From Frankiaceae bacterium (GTDB taxonomy: Bacteria; Actinomycetota; Actinomycetes; JADGOV01), in contig JADGOV010000009.1 in assembly GCA_017882785.1 (NCBI GenBank), positions 1 to 48,742 of the forward strand: 48,742 nucleotides of DNA, read 5' to 3'. A program made the translations under genes and the position numbers. Position 1 is the first letter of the stretch. The number at the start of each line of letters is the position of its first letter. This document shows positions 24,848-33,214 of this stretch, one piece after another. The notes beneath the pieces are model-generated. The model was given only the letters and a program-made list of their open reading frames with translations. It did no database searches and was not told the DNA's origin.

Positions 24848-27226
24848 TCAACGAGCGGCGCGGTACCGGTGGCGCTGGGGCTGGGGCTGGGGTATCGCCC
24901 GCAGTGCCGCCAGCCCGCCGACGTCGAAGCGTTGCCGGACGAGGTCGATCGCCGCTGTCAACGGAACCGCCGCCGAGAAGTACCAGCCCTGCCCGGAGTC
25001 GCAGCCCAAGGAGTGCATGAATGCTGCGGCGGCCGCGTTCTCGATGCCCTCGGCGATGAGCCGGATGTCCAGCGCGTGGGCCATCGCGGCGACGCCTTCC
25101 ACCAGCGTGGCCGCCCGGATATCCTCCGGCAGGCGCTGGACAAACGACTTGTCGATCTTGAGGCTGTCCACGGTCAGGCGATGCAGGTAGGAGATAGAGG
25201 AGTAGCCGACCCCGAAGTCGTCGACCGAGAGGCATACGCCGGATTCCCGGACCGCCTCGAGGGTCGCCGCCGTTGCCCCGTCCTCACCGAGGAGGGTGCT
25301 CTCGGTGAGTTCCAGGACCAGCTGGACTGCCTCGTGGGCTTGCGCCATCTCGGCGACCAGGGGCGGGAAGGACTGTTGGGCGAGCTGGACGGCGGAGACG
25401 TTGACCGCCATCGACAGCGGTCGGTCCGCAGCGGCGACAAGCGCCCCCGCCTCGGCTACCGCCCGGCGCAGGATGCGCTCCCCGAGTTCTGAAATGAGCC
25501 CGATCTGCTCGGCCAGCGGGATGAAGACGTCAGCCGGGATGGTGCCGAGCTGGGGATGGTGCCAGCGCGCCAGGGCCTCGAAGCCGGTGACCGTCCCGGT
25601 GGCCAGTTGAACGATGGGCTGATAGTGCACCTCAATCGCGTTGCGTTTGAGAGCCAGCCGCAGTTCTTCCTCCAGTTCCATCCGCTGCTTATTGGCTGTC
25701 CGCAGCGCGGGCTCGAACGCTTCTACCCGGTCCCCGCTCAGCGTCTTGGCCCGGTACAGCGCGAGGTCGGCGTTGCGCAGCAGGTCGGCCGCGTCGGTGG
25801 CGTCGCGGCCGAATGCCACCCCGATCGAGGCGCTGATACCGACGTCGGAGCCGTCCACGACAAAGGTTGAGGCCATCGCGCCCAGGACGCGGCCGGCCAC
25901 CTCGAAGGCCTCCTCGTCGCCGCGGATCTCCTCGAGCAGGACGAAGAACTCATCGCCGCCGAGTCGAGCCAGCGTGTCGGTATCCCGGGTACAGGAGCGC
26001 AACCGCTCGGCCACCGCCATCAGCAGTTCGTCCCCGGCCGGGTGACCCAACCGGTCGTTGACCGCCTTGAAGCCGTCGAGGTCGAGGTAGAGCACACAGA
26101 TCGTGCGCCCGCCGCGGGCGGCGAGTACCAGCGCGTGGGAGAGCCGGTCCACGAGCAGCGTACGGTTCGCCAGCCCGGTCAGCGGGTCGTGCTGGGCCAG
26201 GAAGGCCATCTCGTCAACGAGCCTGCGCCGTTCCAGGGAGTCGGTGGCCACTGCCATGAGCGCGTCCAACGCCCGCTGGTCATCCGCGTCGAAGTACTGG
26301 CCGCTGGAACCTAGCCTTCGGGCGATCAGGTAACGGTCCGACCGACCGTCGACGGCGAGCTTCGCGCCGATCTCGCGGCCGAAGGGCGGCGTGTGTCGCC
26401 AGCAGGCGGTGGTGCGCCGCAGCACCCGCTCGGCGTGCCGGGCGACGGCCGCATCCAACTCGGCACTCTCCGGCAAGTGGTTGACCATCGAGGCGGCGTC
26501 GAAGAGTGCGATCAGCCGGTGCTCGTGCAATCGGGCCCGACTGACCGCGCGGGCGGCGATGACGATGCTGCCCACCGGAACGAGCAGCAGGGCCAGCGCC
26601 GCGCCTGGCAGCCGCTGGTACATCAGTGCGGCCAGGTAGCCCAACGTGTCGATGCCGACGAAGCAGGCCAGTGGGAGCCATACCCTGCGCATGGGGATGA
26701 CGTCGCGCAGGGGGCCGTGCCCCTCGGTGGCCAGGCTCAGCCCGGTGAGGACGATGTCGAGCAGGAAGTACACGGCGCAGGCGCCGCTGACCTTCAGCAA
26801 CTCGCCCCACACCGAGGACCCGATGGGCTTCGCCTCGGTCAGCAACCTGACCAGGATCGGCCCGAGCAGGTTGGTGAGACCGATGTTGAAGGCCCGAGCG
26901 CCAAAGCTCTTGCGCTGGAAGGCGTGCGCAACGGTCGTGCCTATCGCCCACAGCGCACAGGCCTGCAGACTCGAGGTGGTCAGTGTCAGGTAAACGAGGA
27001 CGCAGGACTCGAAGCCGATGACCGAGTCGCCGCCGCGCTTGGAGACGATCAGCGGAAACTGCGCCAGGACGATCACGATCAACGGCGCGAGCGCGAGCCA
27101 GGGGGAGCCGGCCGGCGGCGCCGCAACCCATCGGATGACGTTGATCGCACCGATCGTCGATCCGACGGCAACGATGGCCGCGTCCAGCACGGCGGCGCGA
27201 CTCGGCGGCACCAGCCGTGCCGTCAT
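24848..27226 (-). CDS. Membrane GGDEF-EAL cyclic-di-GMP signalling protein
   Basis: About 792 residues: six to eight membrane helices (about 10-235), a GAF-like linker (about 255-345), a GGDEF domain with intact GGDEF near residue 422 and the inhibitory-site motif RDTD five residues before it, and an EAL domain with EALARW near 550, NVSAVQL, ELTES, DDFGVGYSS, KIDKSFV and EGIEN. Both diguanylate cyclase and phosphodiesterase sites look intact, so it could make or degrade c-di-GMP. ATG 27226 is chosen, behind GGGGGCG; ATG 27307 would add 27 residues without helices. The membrane region resembles that of the GAF protein at 38855-40453. Confidence 0.93.
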   Translation of the reverse strand: MTARLVPPSRAAVLDAAIVAVGSTIGAINVIRWVAAPPAGSPWLALAPLIVIVLAQFPLIVSKRGGDSVIGFESCVLVYLTLTTSSLQACALWAIGTTVAHAFQRKSFGARAFNIGLTNLLGPILVRLLTEAKPIGSSVWGELLKVSGACAVYFLLDIVLTGLSLATEGHGPLRDVIPMRRVWLPLACFVGIDTLGYLAALMYQRLPGAALALLLVPVGSIVIAARAVSRARLHEHRLIALFDAASMVNHLPESAELDAAVARHAERVLRRTTACWRHTPPFGREIGAKLAVDGRSDRYLIARRLGSSGQYFDADDQRALDALMAVATDSLERRRLVDEMAFLAQHDPLTGLANRTLLVDRLSHALVLAARGGRTICVLYLDLDGFKAVNDRLGHPAGDELLMAVAERLRSCTRDTDTLARLGGDEFFVLLEEIRGDEEAFEVAGRVLGAMASTFVVDGSDVGISASIGVAFGRDATDAADLLRNADLALYRAKTLSGDRVEAFEPALRTANKQRMELEEELRLALKRNAIEVHYQPIVQLATGTVTGFEALARWHHPQLGTIPADVFIPLAEQIGLISELGERILRRAVAEAGALVAAADRPLSMAVNVSAVQLAQQSFPPLVAEMAQAHEAVQLVLELTESTLLGEDGATAATLEAVRESGVCLSVDDFGVGYSSISYLHRLTVDSLKIDKSFVQRLPEDIRAATLVEGVAAMAHALDIRLIAEGIENAAAAAFMHSLGCDSGQGWYFSAAVPLTAAIDLVRQRFDVGGLAALRAIPQPQPQRHRYRAAR

Positions 27227-27386
27227 ACCAGCGCCCCCGTGCTCGTCCAGCCGGCCGCCATCGCCGGCGGGGGCAGGGACGCAGACAAGCCGGACACGGT
27301 TCGGCATCGGCAGCCGCGTGCCGGTGCTGAAGCCTTCGGGAGTGTCCCGGGGCGGCGGCCGCGGTCACCGCCCGGCAGGCAGTCTG

Positions 27387-28133
27387 CTAGTCGCGCCGCG
27401 CCGCCAGCTCCGCCGCGTCCATCGCCGCCGCCTCCTCCGGTGAGGGTGCGGTGCCACCCAAGGAACGGGGCAACCAAAACGTATCAGCCGGACCGTCCGG
27501 CACATCAGGGTAGCCCCGCTGCACGATGTCGAGCAGGCCGGCCATCCGATTCCGCAACTCGGCGGTGACCTTCTCGGCGTTCTCCCCTCGATGGGGCGTC
27601 AGCGCCTCGCCGACCGCAATCGATATCGTCCGGCCACGGTGCAGATCCCGTCGGTGCCCCTTCGTGAACATCCGCTGGCCACCCCAGGTCACCATGGGTA
27701 CCAACGGCACCTCCGCGCGGATCGCCATGCGAGCCGCCCCGGTCTTGAAGTCCTTGAGCAGGAAGGACCGGCTGATCGTCGCTTCCGGGAACAGTCCGAT
27801 GATCTCCCCATCGCGCAGGGCCTCCAAGCCACGGCGGTAGGAAGCCGAGCCAGCGCTGCGATCCACCGGGATGTGCTTCATGCCGCGCATCAGCGGCCCC
27901 GAGACCGGATGGGTGAACGTGGCGTCCTTGGCCATGAACCGGACGAACCGGCCGGCTGGTTGCGCGGCCAGCCCGGCGAAGATGAAGTCCAGATAACTGA
28001 CGTGGTTGCTCGCCAACACGGCGCCGCCGGTCCTCGGGACGTGCTCGGTGCCGTCGAGGAGGAAGCGCAGTCCGAAGGCCCGAAAGCAACTCTTGGCCAG
28101 CAGAATAACGGGTGGATAGACAAGTTCCGGCAC
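27387..28133 (-). CDS. PlsC-like 1-acylglycerol-3-phosphate O-acyltransferase
   Basis: This 248-residue protein has the PlsC/LPLAT motifs in order: block I NHVSYLDF (HX4D), block II with GMKHIPVDR, block III FPEAT and block IV VPLVPMVTWGG. It should transfer an acyl group from acyl-CoA or acyl-ACP to lysophosphatidate or a related acceptor at the membrane. The C-terminal 50 residues are Ala/Glu-rich. GTG 28133 lies 6 nt after TAGGGT, fitting leaderless transcription. It lies between the polymerase and GGDEF-EAL genes on the same strand, but the gaps suggest separate units. Confidence 0.9.
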   Translation of the reverse strand: MPELVYPPVILLAKSCFRAFGLRFLLDGTEHVPRTGGAVLASNHVSYLDFIFAGLAAQPAGRFVRFMAKDATFTHPVSGPLMRGMKHIPVDRSAGSASYRRGLEALRDGEIIGLFPEATISRSFLLKDFKTGAARMAIRAEVPLVPMVTWGGQRMFTKGHRRDLHRGRTISIAVGEALTPHRGENAEKVTAELRNRMAGLLDIVQRGYPDVPDGPADTFWLPRSLGGTAPSPEEAAAMDAAELAARRD

Positions 28134-28139
28134 ACCTTG

Positions 28140-28145
28140 ACCCTA
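28140..28145 (-). promoter_or_regulatory. -10 hexamer TAGGGT, leaderless acyltransferase promoter
   Basis: On the minus strand TAGGGT lies 6 nt before GTG 28133. Confidence 0.5.
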
Positions 28146-28204
28146 GGACACCCCCGATGCCGGTGGATCGGCTGCCAGGCCGGCCATCGCGCACGCGGGC
28201 CCCG

Positions 28205-29233
28205 TCAGTCCGGGCGGGGATCGGCCGCCCGTTTCGCCCGGCTGGGCTGCACGCGCTTCGGTTCGCCGGCCATCTTCGGAAAGTTCGGCGGATACGGCGC
28301 CTCGCCAAGGTCCCGATCCCGCTCGTCGCGGGCCACCCAGGCCAGCAACGGCTCCAGGCTGAAGGCCCGCCCGTCGATGCCGGCGTGGAGGTCCCCGCGC
28401 TCGGCGTAGCGCGCGGGCATCGTTGCCATCGTGAAATCCTCGGTGTCCGCCTCCGGCACTTCCGACCAGCTCAGTGGCGCGGAGACGGTGGCATCCGGCC
28501 GGGCGCGCACGGAGTACGCCGATGCGATCGTACGGTCCCGGGCGTTCTGGTTGTAGTCGATGAAGACCTTCGCCCCGCGCTCCTCCTTCCACCAGGCCGT
28601 TGTCGTGTCCGCCGGACGGCGACGCTCCAACTCCCGGGCGAACGCCAGCGCGCAACGGCGGACGACGGGGAAGGTCCACAGCGGCTCGATCCGGACGTAG
28701 ACATGCAGCCCACGGTTGCCGGAAGTCTTGGGGTACCCGGTGTAGCCCAACTCCCCCAAGATCTCGGCAACTGTGAGGGCAACCCGGCGAGCATCGGCGT
28801 AGGTCGTGCCGGGTTGGGGGTCGAGGTCGATTCGCAACTCGTCGGGCGACTCGGTGTCGGTCCGCCGCGACGGCCAGGGGTGAAAGTCGATGGTGCCGAG
28901 GTTCGCCGCCCAGGCGACGTGAGCGACGTCCACCGGGCACAGCTCGTCGGCATGTCGGCCGGAGGGAAAGGTCACCCGCGCCGTCTCGATCCACGGCGGT
29001 CGGGACGCCGGCACCCGCTTCTGGTAGATCGCCTCGCCCTGCGCGCCCTCCGGGTGCCGCTTGAGCTGGGTGGGGCGGTTGTAGAGCGCGCGGACGACGC
29101 CGTCTGCGACGGAGAGGTAGTAGGTAACCAGGTCCAGCTTGGTCTCCCCGCGGGTGGAGAAGAAGACCTTCTCCGGGTTCGTCACCTTGACCACGTGTGG
29201 ACCGGCTTCGACCTCCACGTACGGCGACGGCAT
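28205..29233 (-). CDS. LigD-type DNA polymerase/primase domain protein (stand-alone)
   Basis: This 342-residue protein is an archaeo-eukaryotic primase-type polymerase as found in LigD: N-terminal VKVTNPEKVFF, IDFHPWPSR, catalytic acids in LRIDLDPQPG, SGNRGLHVYVRI and the late FIDYNQNARDRTIASAYSVR. It carries no ligase or phosphoesterase domain. Such separate polymerases fill gaps in non-homologous end joining or short-patch excision repair, and one interacts with LigC in mycobacteria. Here LigC lies 3.6 kb downstream on the same strand. ATG 29233 lies 6 nt after TAGCGT. The tail is Lys/Arg-rich. Confidence 0.93.
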   Translation of the reverse strand: MPSPYVEVEAGPHVVKVTNPEKVFFSTRGETKLDLVTYYLSVADGVVRALYNRPTQLKRHPEGAQGEAIYQKRVPASRPPWIETARVTFPSGRHADELCPVDVAHVAWAANLGTIDFHPWPSRRTDTESPDELRIDLDPQPGTTYADARRVALTVAEILGELGYTGYPKTSGNRGLHVYVRIEPLWTFPVVRRCALAFARELERRRPADTTTAWWKEERGAKVFIDYNQNARDRTIASAYSVRARPDATVSAPLSWSEVPEADTEDFTMATMPARYAERGDLHAGIDGRAFSLEPLLAWVARDERDRDLGEAPYPPNFPKMAGEPKRVQPSRAKRAADPRPD

Positions 29234-29239
29234 GCGGCG

Positions 29240-29245
29240 ACGCTA
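29240..29245 (-). promoter_or_regulatory. -10 hexamer TAGCGT, leaderless polymerase promoter
   Basis: On the minus strand TAGCGT lies 6 nt before ATG 29233, in the short divergent gap with msrB. Confidence 0.5.
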
Positions 29246-29281
29246 CCCGGCCATCCGGTGAAACTGACGCACACTGGAGCG

Positions 29282-29698
29282 ATGGACCGCATCGAGAAGA
29301 CAGACGAGCAGTGGCGCGCCGAGCTGACTCCCGAGCAGTACGAGGTGCTGCGCCGCGCCGGCACCGAGCGCGCCTTCACCGGCGCCTACACCGACCTCGA
29401 GGACTCTGGTGTCTACCGCTGCGCCGGGTGCGAGTCGCCGCTGTTTCGCTCGGACACCAAGTTCCACTCCGGCAGCGGGTGGCCGAGCTTCTCTGACGCC
29501 ATCTCCCCAGACGTCGTGACCCTGAAGAAGGACCGCTCCTTTCTCATGGTGCGCACCGAGGTCACCTGCGCACGGTGCGGCGGTCACCTGGGCCACCTCT
29601 TCGACGACGGGCCGCGGGAAACGACGGGGCTGCGGTACTGCATGAACTCGGCAGCGCTGGACTTCGACCCCGTCGAGGACCCCGTCGAGCCCACCTGA
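29282..29698 (+). CDS. msrB: Peptide-methionine (R)-S-oxide reductase MsrB
   Basis: A 138-residue cytoplasmic repair enzyme that reduces methionine-R-sulfoxide in proteins. Two zinc-binding pairs are visible, CAGC and CARC, together with the substrate-binding GSGWPSF, GGHLGHLF and catalytic Cys120 in RYCMNSAAL. Length and motif order are typical of a single-domain MsrB. Start ATG 29282 has GGAG 4 nt upstream. It is transcribed alone, divergent from the polymerase gene, and its stop lies 4 bases from the end of convergent hemQ. Confidence 0.97.
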   Translation: MDRIEKTDEQWRAELTPEQYEVLRRAGTERAFTGAYTDLEDSGVYRCAGCESPLFRSDTKFHSGSGWPSFSDAISPDVVTLKKDRSFLMVRTEVTCARCGGHLGHLFDDGPRETTGLRYCMNSAALDFDPVEDPVEPT

Positions 29699-29702
29699 GC
29701 CG

Positions 29703-30428
29703 CTAGACCGGGATGACCAGCTCCGACAGCGGCTTTCGGGCCCCGAAGAAGAACGGCAGCTCCTCACGGGTATGCCGACGGGCCTGGGCAGCGCGCAGGG
29801 CCCGCATCAGGTCGACGATCCGGTGCGGCTCCGCGGCCTCGAACGCGAGCAGCCATTCGTAGTCGTTGAGCCCGAAGCAGGCGACGGTGTTGGCCCCGAC
29901 GTCGGTAAAGTCGGCGGCCATGCTGCCGTGTTCGCGAAGCATCTCCCCCCGCTCGCGGCCGGGCAACAGGTACCACTCCAGCGAACGGACGAAGGGGTAG
30001 ACGCAGAGGTAGCGTTGCGGCTCCCGGCCGGCGACGAACGCCGGCACGTGGTCGGGGTTGAACTCTGCCGGCCGGTGCACGCCGACGACCGACCACACCG
30101 GCTCCAACTCGCGGGCAGCCTCGGTGGCCCGGAAGCGGCCGTAGGTCTCCTGCAGGTCATCCGCCGACTGCGAGATCCACCACATCAGCAGGTCGGCGTC
30201 GGCGCGGTAGCCGGACACGTCGTAGGTGCCTCGGGTGGTCACGCCCTTGCCGGCGGCCGCCTCGAGGACGGCTTGCACCTCCTCGTCCCCACCGAGGAGC
30301 GGGCCGGCGAAGACGGCGTACATCGTGTAGACGGCCGTGGAGTGGGCGCCCTCAGGCTGCGGGGCAGCCGACGGGGACGCCGCAGTCGCTCTGGATATGC
30401 CGGTTGAAGTGGATGCCATACGGCCCAT
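29703..30428 (-). CDS. hemQ: Coproheme decarboxylase HemQ (ChdC)
   Basis: This 241-residue member of the chlorite-dismutase family decarboxylates coproheme to heme b, the last step of the coproporphyrin-dependent route. Signature segments are YTMYAVFAG, RGTYDVSGYRADADLLMWW, the catalytic-Tyr region YPFVRSLEWYLLP, the proximal-His region ARRHTREELPFFFG, and CFGLNDYEWLLAFE. The first 30 residues are low complexity, so the start (ATG 30428 or 30419) is uncertain. It is the third gene of hemE-hemY-hemQ; a 19-bp duplication separates it from hemY. It is convergent with msrB. Confidence 0.95.
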   Translation of the reverse strand: MGRMASTSTGISRATAASPSAAPQPEGAHSTAVYTMYAVFAGPLLGGDEEVQAVLEAAAGKGVTTRGTYDVSGYRADADLLMWWISQSADDLQETYGRFRATEAARELEPVWSVVGVHRPAEFNPDHVPAFVAGREPQRYLCVYPFVRSLEWYLLPGRERGEMLREHGSMAADFTDVGANTVACFGLNDYEWLLAFEAAEPHRIVDLMRALRAAQARRHTREELPFFFGARKPLSELVIPV

Positions 30429-30461
30429 TGTCTACGCGGACTCGGCTTGTCTACGCGGACT
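30428..30461. repeat. 19-bp period duplication between hemY and hemQ
   Basis: TTGTCTACGCGGACT occurs at 30428-30442 and 30447-30461. Read on the minus strand, each copy carries the hemY stop region ending GCGTAGACAA. The copy next to hemQ abuts its start ATG. Without the duplication the hemY stop and hemQ start would be only 3 nt apart. Confidence 0.9.
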
Positions 30462-31851
30462 GGGCCGCCGACAGCGCCGCGGCCACCTGCTGACCGGCCC
30501 GCTCCCCCGACGCGATACACGCCGGGATGCCGATCCCGTCGTAGGCCGCCCCGGCCACAGCCAGCCGTGGCTGGAGTGCGGCAGCGGCCCGGATGCGAGC
30601 CACCCGGTCGAGGTGACCGACCGCGTACTGCGGCAGCCCACCACCCCAACGGGTGACCCGCGTGGCGACCGGCCAGCCCCGCTGTCCGGTCAGGCTGGCT
30701 ACCTCCTCGGCGGCAGCGCGCGCAAGCTCCGGGTCATCGCGCTGCAGGTCTGCGGTCTCGCCGTGCCGCCCGATGGAGCAGCGCAGGATGTGCAGTCCCG
30801 AGTCGGCCGCCAGGTGTGGCCACTTGGCGCTGGCGAAGGTCACCGCCTTGACCAGCCGACCCTCCACGGCCGGGACGAGCAGCCCGCTCCCGGCCACCGG
30901 TGCCGCACTCGGGTAGGCCAGGGTGACCACGGCCACGCTGGCGTAGTCCACGGCCGCGAGTTCCGCCGCGGCCCGCGGCACGTCGGGCGCGAGGAGCCGC
31001 GCGGCGGGGGCGGCCGGCACGGCCAGCACGACGCCGTCGACGAGAACCACCTCCGGTGCGGCTGCCGAGCCGACGACCAGCCGCCACCCGCTCGGGGTGC
31101 GGCGCAACTCGCGGACGACGGCATTCGTGCGGACCTCCGCGGAGCTGGCTTCGGCCACAGCGGCGACCAGCCGGGCGAGCCCGCCGGCCACGGTCTGGAA
31201 GACCGGCCCGTTCTGCGGCGGCCGGTGCGCGGCCCTGGCGGCGCGCAGCAGGGACCGGTCCCGGCGGACGGCCCGCATCAGGTCGGGCACGGCCACCGCC
31301 ATCGACAGGTCCGCCGCCCGCCCCGCGTAGACCCCGCCCAGCAGCGGATCGACAAGCCGATCGACGATCTCGGGGCCCAACCGGGCAGCGACGTAGCGCC
31401 CCACCGCGACATCGGTACCCAGCTGGGTCCGCGGCAGCAGCAGGTCGGCCAGAGCCCGGGCCCGCCCCCGGGGACTCACCACACCGTCGAGGGTACGCAC
31501 GTCGGTGGGCACGCCGAGGACGGTGCGCGGGGGCAATGGCCGCAGCCGACCGCGGCTCCACACCCAGGCAGCCAAGGTGGCCGGGCCGACCAAGTCGGAG
31601 CCGAGACCCACGTCCCTGGCGAGCGTCAGCGCCTCCGGTCGTCGGACGAGGAAGGCCTCGGCGCCCTCCTCGACCGGCAGCCCGGCGAAGTCGGAGGTGT
31701 GGAGCTTCCCACCCAGTTCCGAGGAGGCCTCCAAGACGGTGAGGTGGGTCCCCGCCGGGGCCGCCCGAGACACAGCGAGCGCAGCCGTCAGTCCCGCGAT
31801 GCCACCGCCGATCACCGCGACCCGCTGGCCGGGAGCAGGCACGGCGGTCAC
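30451..31851 (-). CDS. hemY: Coproporphyrinogen III oxidase / protoporphyrinogen oxidase family (HemY/CgoX)
   Basis: A 466-residue FAD enzyme with the N-terminal dinucleotide motif VAVIGGGIAGLTAA, the ELGGKL loop, GAEAFLVRRPEAL and the C-terminal FAD segment LAVAGAAYDGIGIPACIASGERAG. In actinobacteria this oxidase converts coproporphyrinogen III to coproporphyrin III ahead of ferrochelatase and HemQ. Its pairing with hemQ here supports that route rather than the protoporphyrin route. Ferrochelatase is not in the window. GTG 31851 lies 7 nt after TACGCT, suggesting its own leaderless promoter inside the heme cluster. Confidence 0.94.
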   Translation of the reverse strand: MTAVPAPGQRVAVIGGGIAGLTAALAVSRAAPAGTHLTVLEASSELGGKLHTSDFAGLPVEEGAEAFLVRRPEALTLARDVGLGSDLVGPATLAAWVWSRGRLRPLPPRTVLGVPTDVRTLDGVVSPRGRARALADLLLPRTQLGTDVAVGRYVAARLGPEIVDRLVDPLLGGVYAGRAADLSMAVAVPDLMRAVRRDRSLLRAARAAHRPPQNGPVFQTVAGGLARLVAAVAEASSAEVRTNAVVRELRRTPSGWRLVVGSAAAPEVVLVDGVVLAVPAAPAARLLAPDVPRAAAELAAVDYASVAVVTLAYPSAAPVAGSGLLVPAVEGRLVKAVTFASAKWPHLAADSGLHILRCSIGRHGETADLQRDDPELARAAAEEVASLTGQRGWPVATRVTRWGGGLPQYAVGHLDRVARIRAAAALQPRLAVAGAAYDGIGIPACIASGERAGQQVAAALSAAQSA

Positions 31852-31858
31852 GTCCTCG

Positions 31859-31864
31859 AGCGTA
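31859..31864 (-). promoter_or_regulatory. -10 hexamer TACGCT, leaderless hemY promoter
   Basis: On the minus strand TACGCT lies 7 nt before GTG 31851, in the 47-bp gap after hemE. Confidence 0.5.
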
Positions 31865-31898
31865 GAAGACTCCTGACCCGCGGATCGGCGCGCGGCGG

Positions 31899-32930
31899 TC
31901 AGTGGGGCGCAGTCTCGGAGTGCACCAACTCCACGATGCGCCGGAGCACGTCAGGGTCGGTCTCCGGGAGCACGCCGTGCCCCAGGTTGAAGATGTGCCC
32001 TTCGGCCCCGCGGCCGCGCCGGACCGTGTCCCGCACGCGGTCGGCCAGCACTGGCCAAGGCGCGAAACACAGCGCGGGATCGAGATTGCCCTGCACCGCG
32101 CGACCCGGACCGACGCGACGTGCGGCCTCGTCCAACGGGACTCGCCAGTCCACCCCCACCACGTCCGCCCCGGCCTGCCCCATCAGGGTCAGCAACTCCC
32201 CGGTCCCCACGCCGAAGTGGATCTTCGGGACACCGGAGACGCTGGCCAGCAGCGCGGCGCTGTGCGGCTCGACGCTCTGCAGGTAGTCGGCCGCGGACAG
32301 CGCACCGGCCCAGGAGTCGAAGACCTGCACGGCGCTGACGCCGGCATCGATCTGCACCTGTAGATAGCCGGCGGCGATGACGGCCAGCCGGCCGAGGAGG
32401 GCGTGCCAGGTGGCCGGGTCGCCGTACATCAGCGCCTTGGTGTGCTCGTGAGTGCGGCTCGGCCCGCCCTCGATGAGATAGCTGGCCAGGGTGAAGGGGG
32501 CACCGGCGAAGCCGATCAGTGGCACCGGGCCCAACTCGACGGTCAACGCCCGGACAGCCTCGCTGACGTACGGCACGTCGGACGGGCTCAGCGCCGGCAG
32601 GCGGTCCAGGTCAGCGGCCCGCCGGAACGGCTCGGCGATCACTGGGCCGATGCCTGGGGTGATCTCCACATCGACGCCGACGGCCTGCAGCGGCACCACG
32701 ATGTCACTGAAGAGGATGGCAGCGTCGACGCCGTAGCGACGGACCGGCTGCAGGGTGATCTCCATGATGAGCTCGGGTTGCCGGCAGGCCTCGAGCATGG
32801 TGTTGCCCTGCCGGACGCGTCGGTATTCGGGCAGCGCGCGGCCGGCCTGGCGCATGAACCAAACAGGCGGGTACGGAGTCGCCTCCCGTCGGCAGGCGCG
32901 CAGAAAGACACTGTCGCGAAGATCGGCCAC
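31899..32930 (-). CDS. hemE: Uroporphyrinogen decarboxylase HemE
   Basis: This 343-residue cytosolic enzyme decarboxylates uroporphyrinogen III to coproporphyrinogen III. The family signatures are clear: [16 protein letters not shown] near the N-terminus, the catalytic Asp in [43 protein letters not shown] and [13 protein letters not shown] 32930 lies 6 nt after TAGGGT. It heads the hemE-hemY-hemQ cluster and diverges from a small zinc-ribbon gene, an arrangement I recall as common in actinobacteria. Confidence 0.97.
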   Translation of the reverse strand: MADLRDSVFLRACRREATPYPPVWFMRQAGRALPEYRRVRQGNTMLEACRQPELIMEITLQPVRRYGVDAAILFSDIVVPLQAVGVDVEITPGIGPVIAEPFRRAADLDRLPALSPSDVPYVSEAVRALTVELGPVPLIGFAGAPFTLASYLIEGGPSRTHEHTKALMYGDPATWHALLGRLAVIAAGYLQVQIDAGVSAVQVFDSWAGALSAADYLQSVEPHSAALLASVSGVPKIHFGVGTGELLTLMGQAGADVVGVDWRVPLDEAARRVGPGRAVQGNLDPALCFAPWPVLADRVRDTVRRGRGAEGHIFNLGHGVLPETDPDVLRRIVELVHSETAPH

Positions 32931-32936
32931 GGCCTT

Positions 32937-32942
32937 ACCCTA
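32937..32942 (-). promoter_or_regulatory. -10 hexamer TAGGGT, leaderless hemE promoter
   Basis: On the minus strand TAGGGT lies 6 nt before GTG 32930. Confidence 0.5.
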
Positions 32943-33017
32943 GGTCGGAACCCAAGATTCAGACGACACGCGGCCAGCCTCCCGAAAACTGTCGCTGCCC
33001 TCTGCCACGGTGAAGGC

Positions 33018-33194
33018 ATGCTGACGGTGAGGTACTGCTCGGACTGCGGGGACGAGCGACCCTTCGAGCGGCCGCCATGCCCGGACGGTCACGGGTCGGA
33101 CTGCCCGGAATGGATGTGCACCGACTGCGGGCTTGCCATCGTGGTCGGCGACGTGATGCCCCGAGTGGCGATCCCCCAGTCCCACGCCGCCTGA
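33018..33194 (+). CDS. Small zinc-ribbon protein, unknown function
   Basis: A 58-residue protein starting at ATG 33018 with GAAGG just upstream. It contains YCSDCGDERPFERPPC and WMCTDCGLAIVVGDV, two CxxC pairs plus an extra pair (PPC, SDC), so one or two structural zinc ions are likely. No catalytic residues are evident. It is divergent from hemE. Similar tiny proteins occur next to hemE in other actinobacteria as far as I recall, but no function is known to me. The low content of hydrophobic residues argues for a soluble adaptor or nucleic-acid-binding protein. Confidence 0.75.
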   Translation: MLTVRYCSDCGDERPFERPPCPDGHGSDCPEWMCTDCGLAIVVGDVMPRVAIPQSHAA

Positions 33195-33195
33195 C

Positions 33196-33210
33196 AGCGT
33201 CTCGGACGCT
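33196..33210. terminator. Short hairpin between convergent genes
   Basis: AGCGTC-TCG-GACGCT forms a 6-bp stem followed by TT, in the 20-bp gap between the zinc-ribbon gene and the convergent EamA gene. It is weak but suitably placed. Confidence 0.35.
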
Positions 33211-33214
33211 TGAC

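Noticed and set aside
30337-32286. 649-residue open frame opposite hemQ, hemY and hemE
   Set aside because: Spans three real genes on the other strand, low complexity, no recognisable domain.
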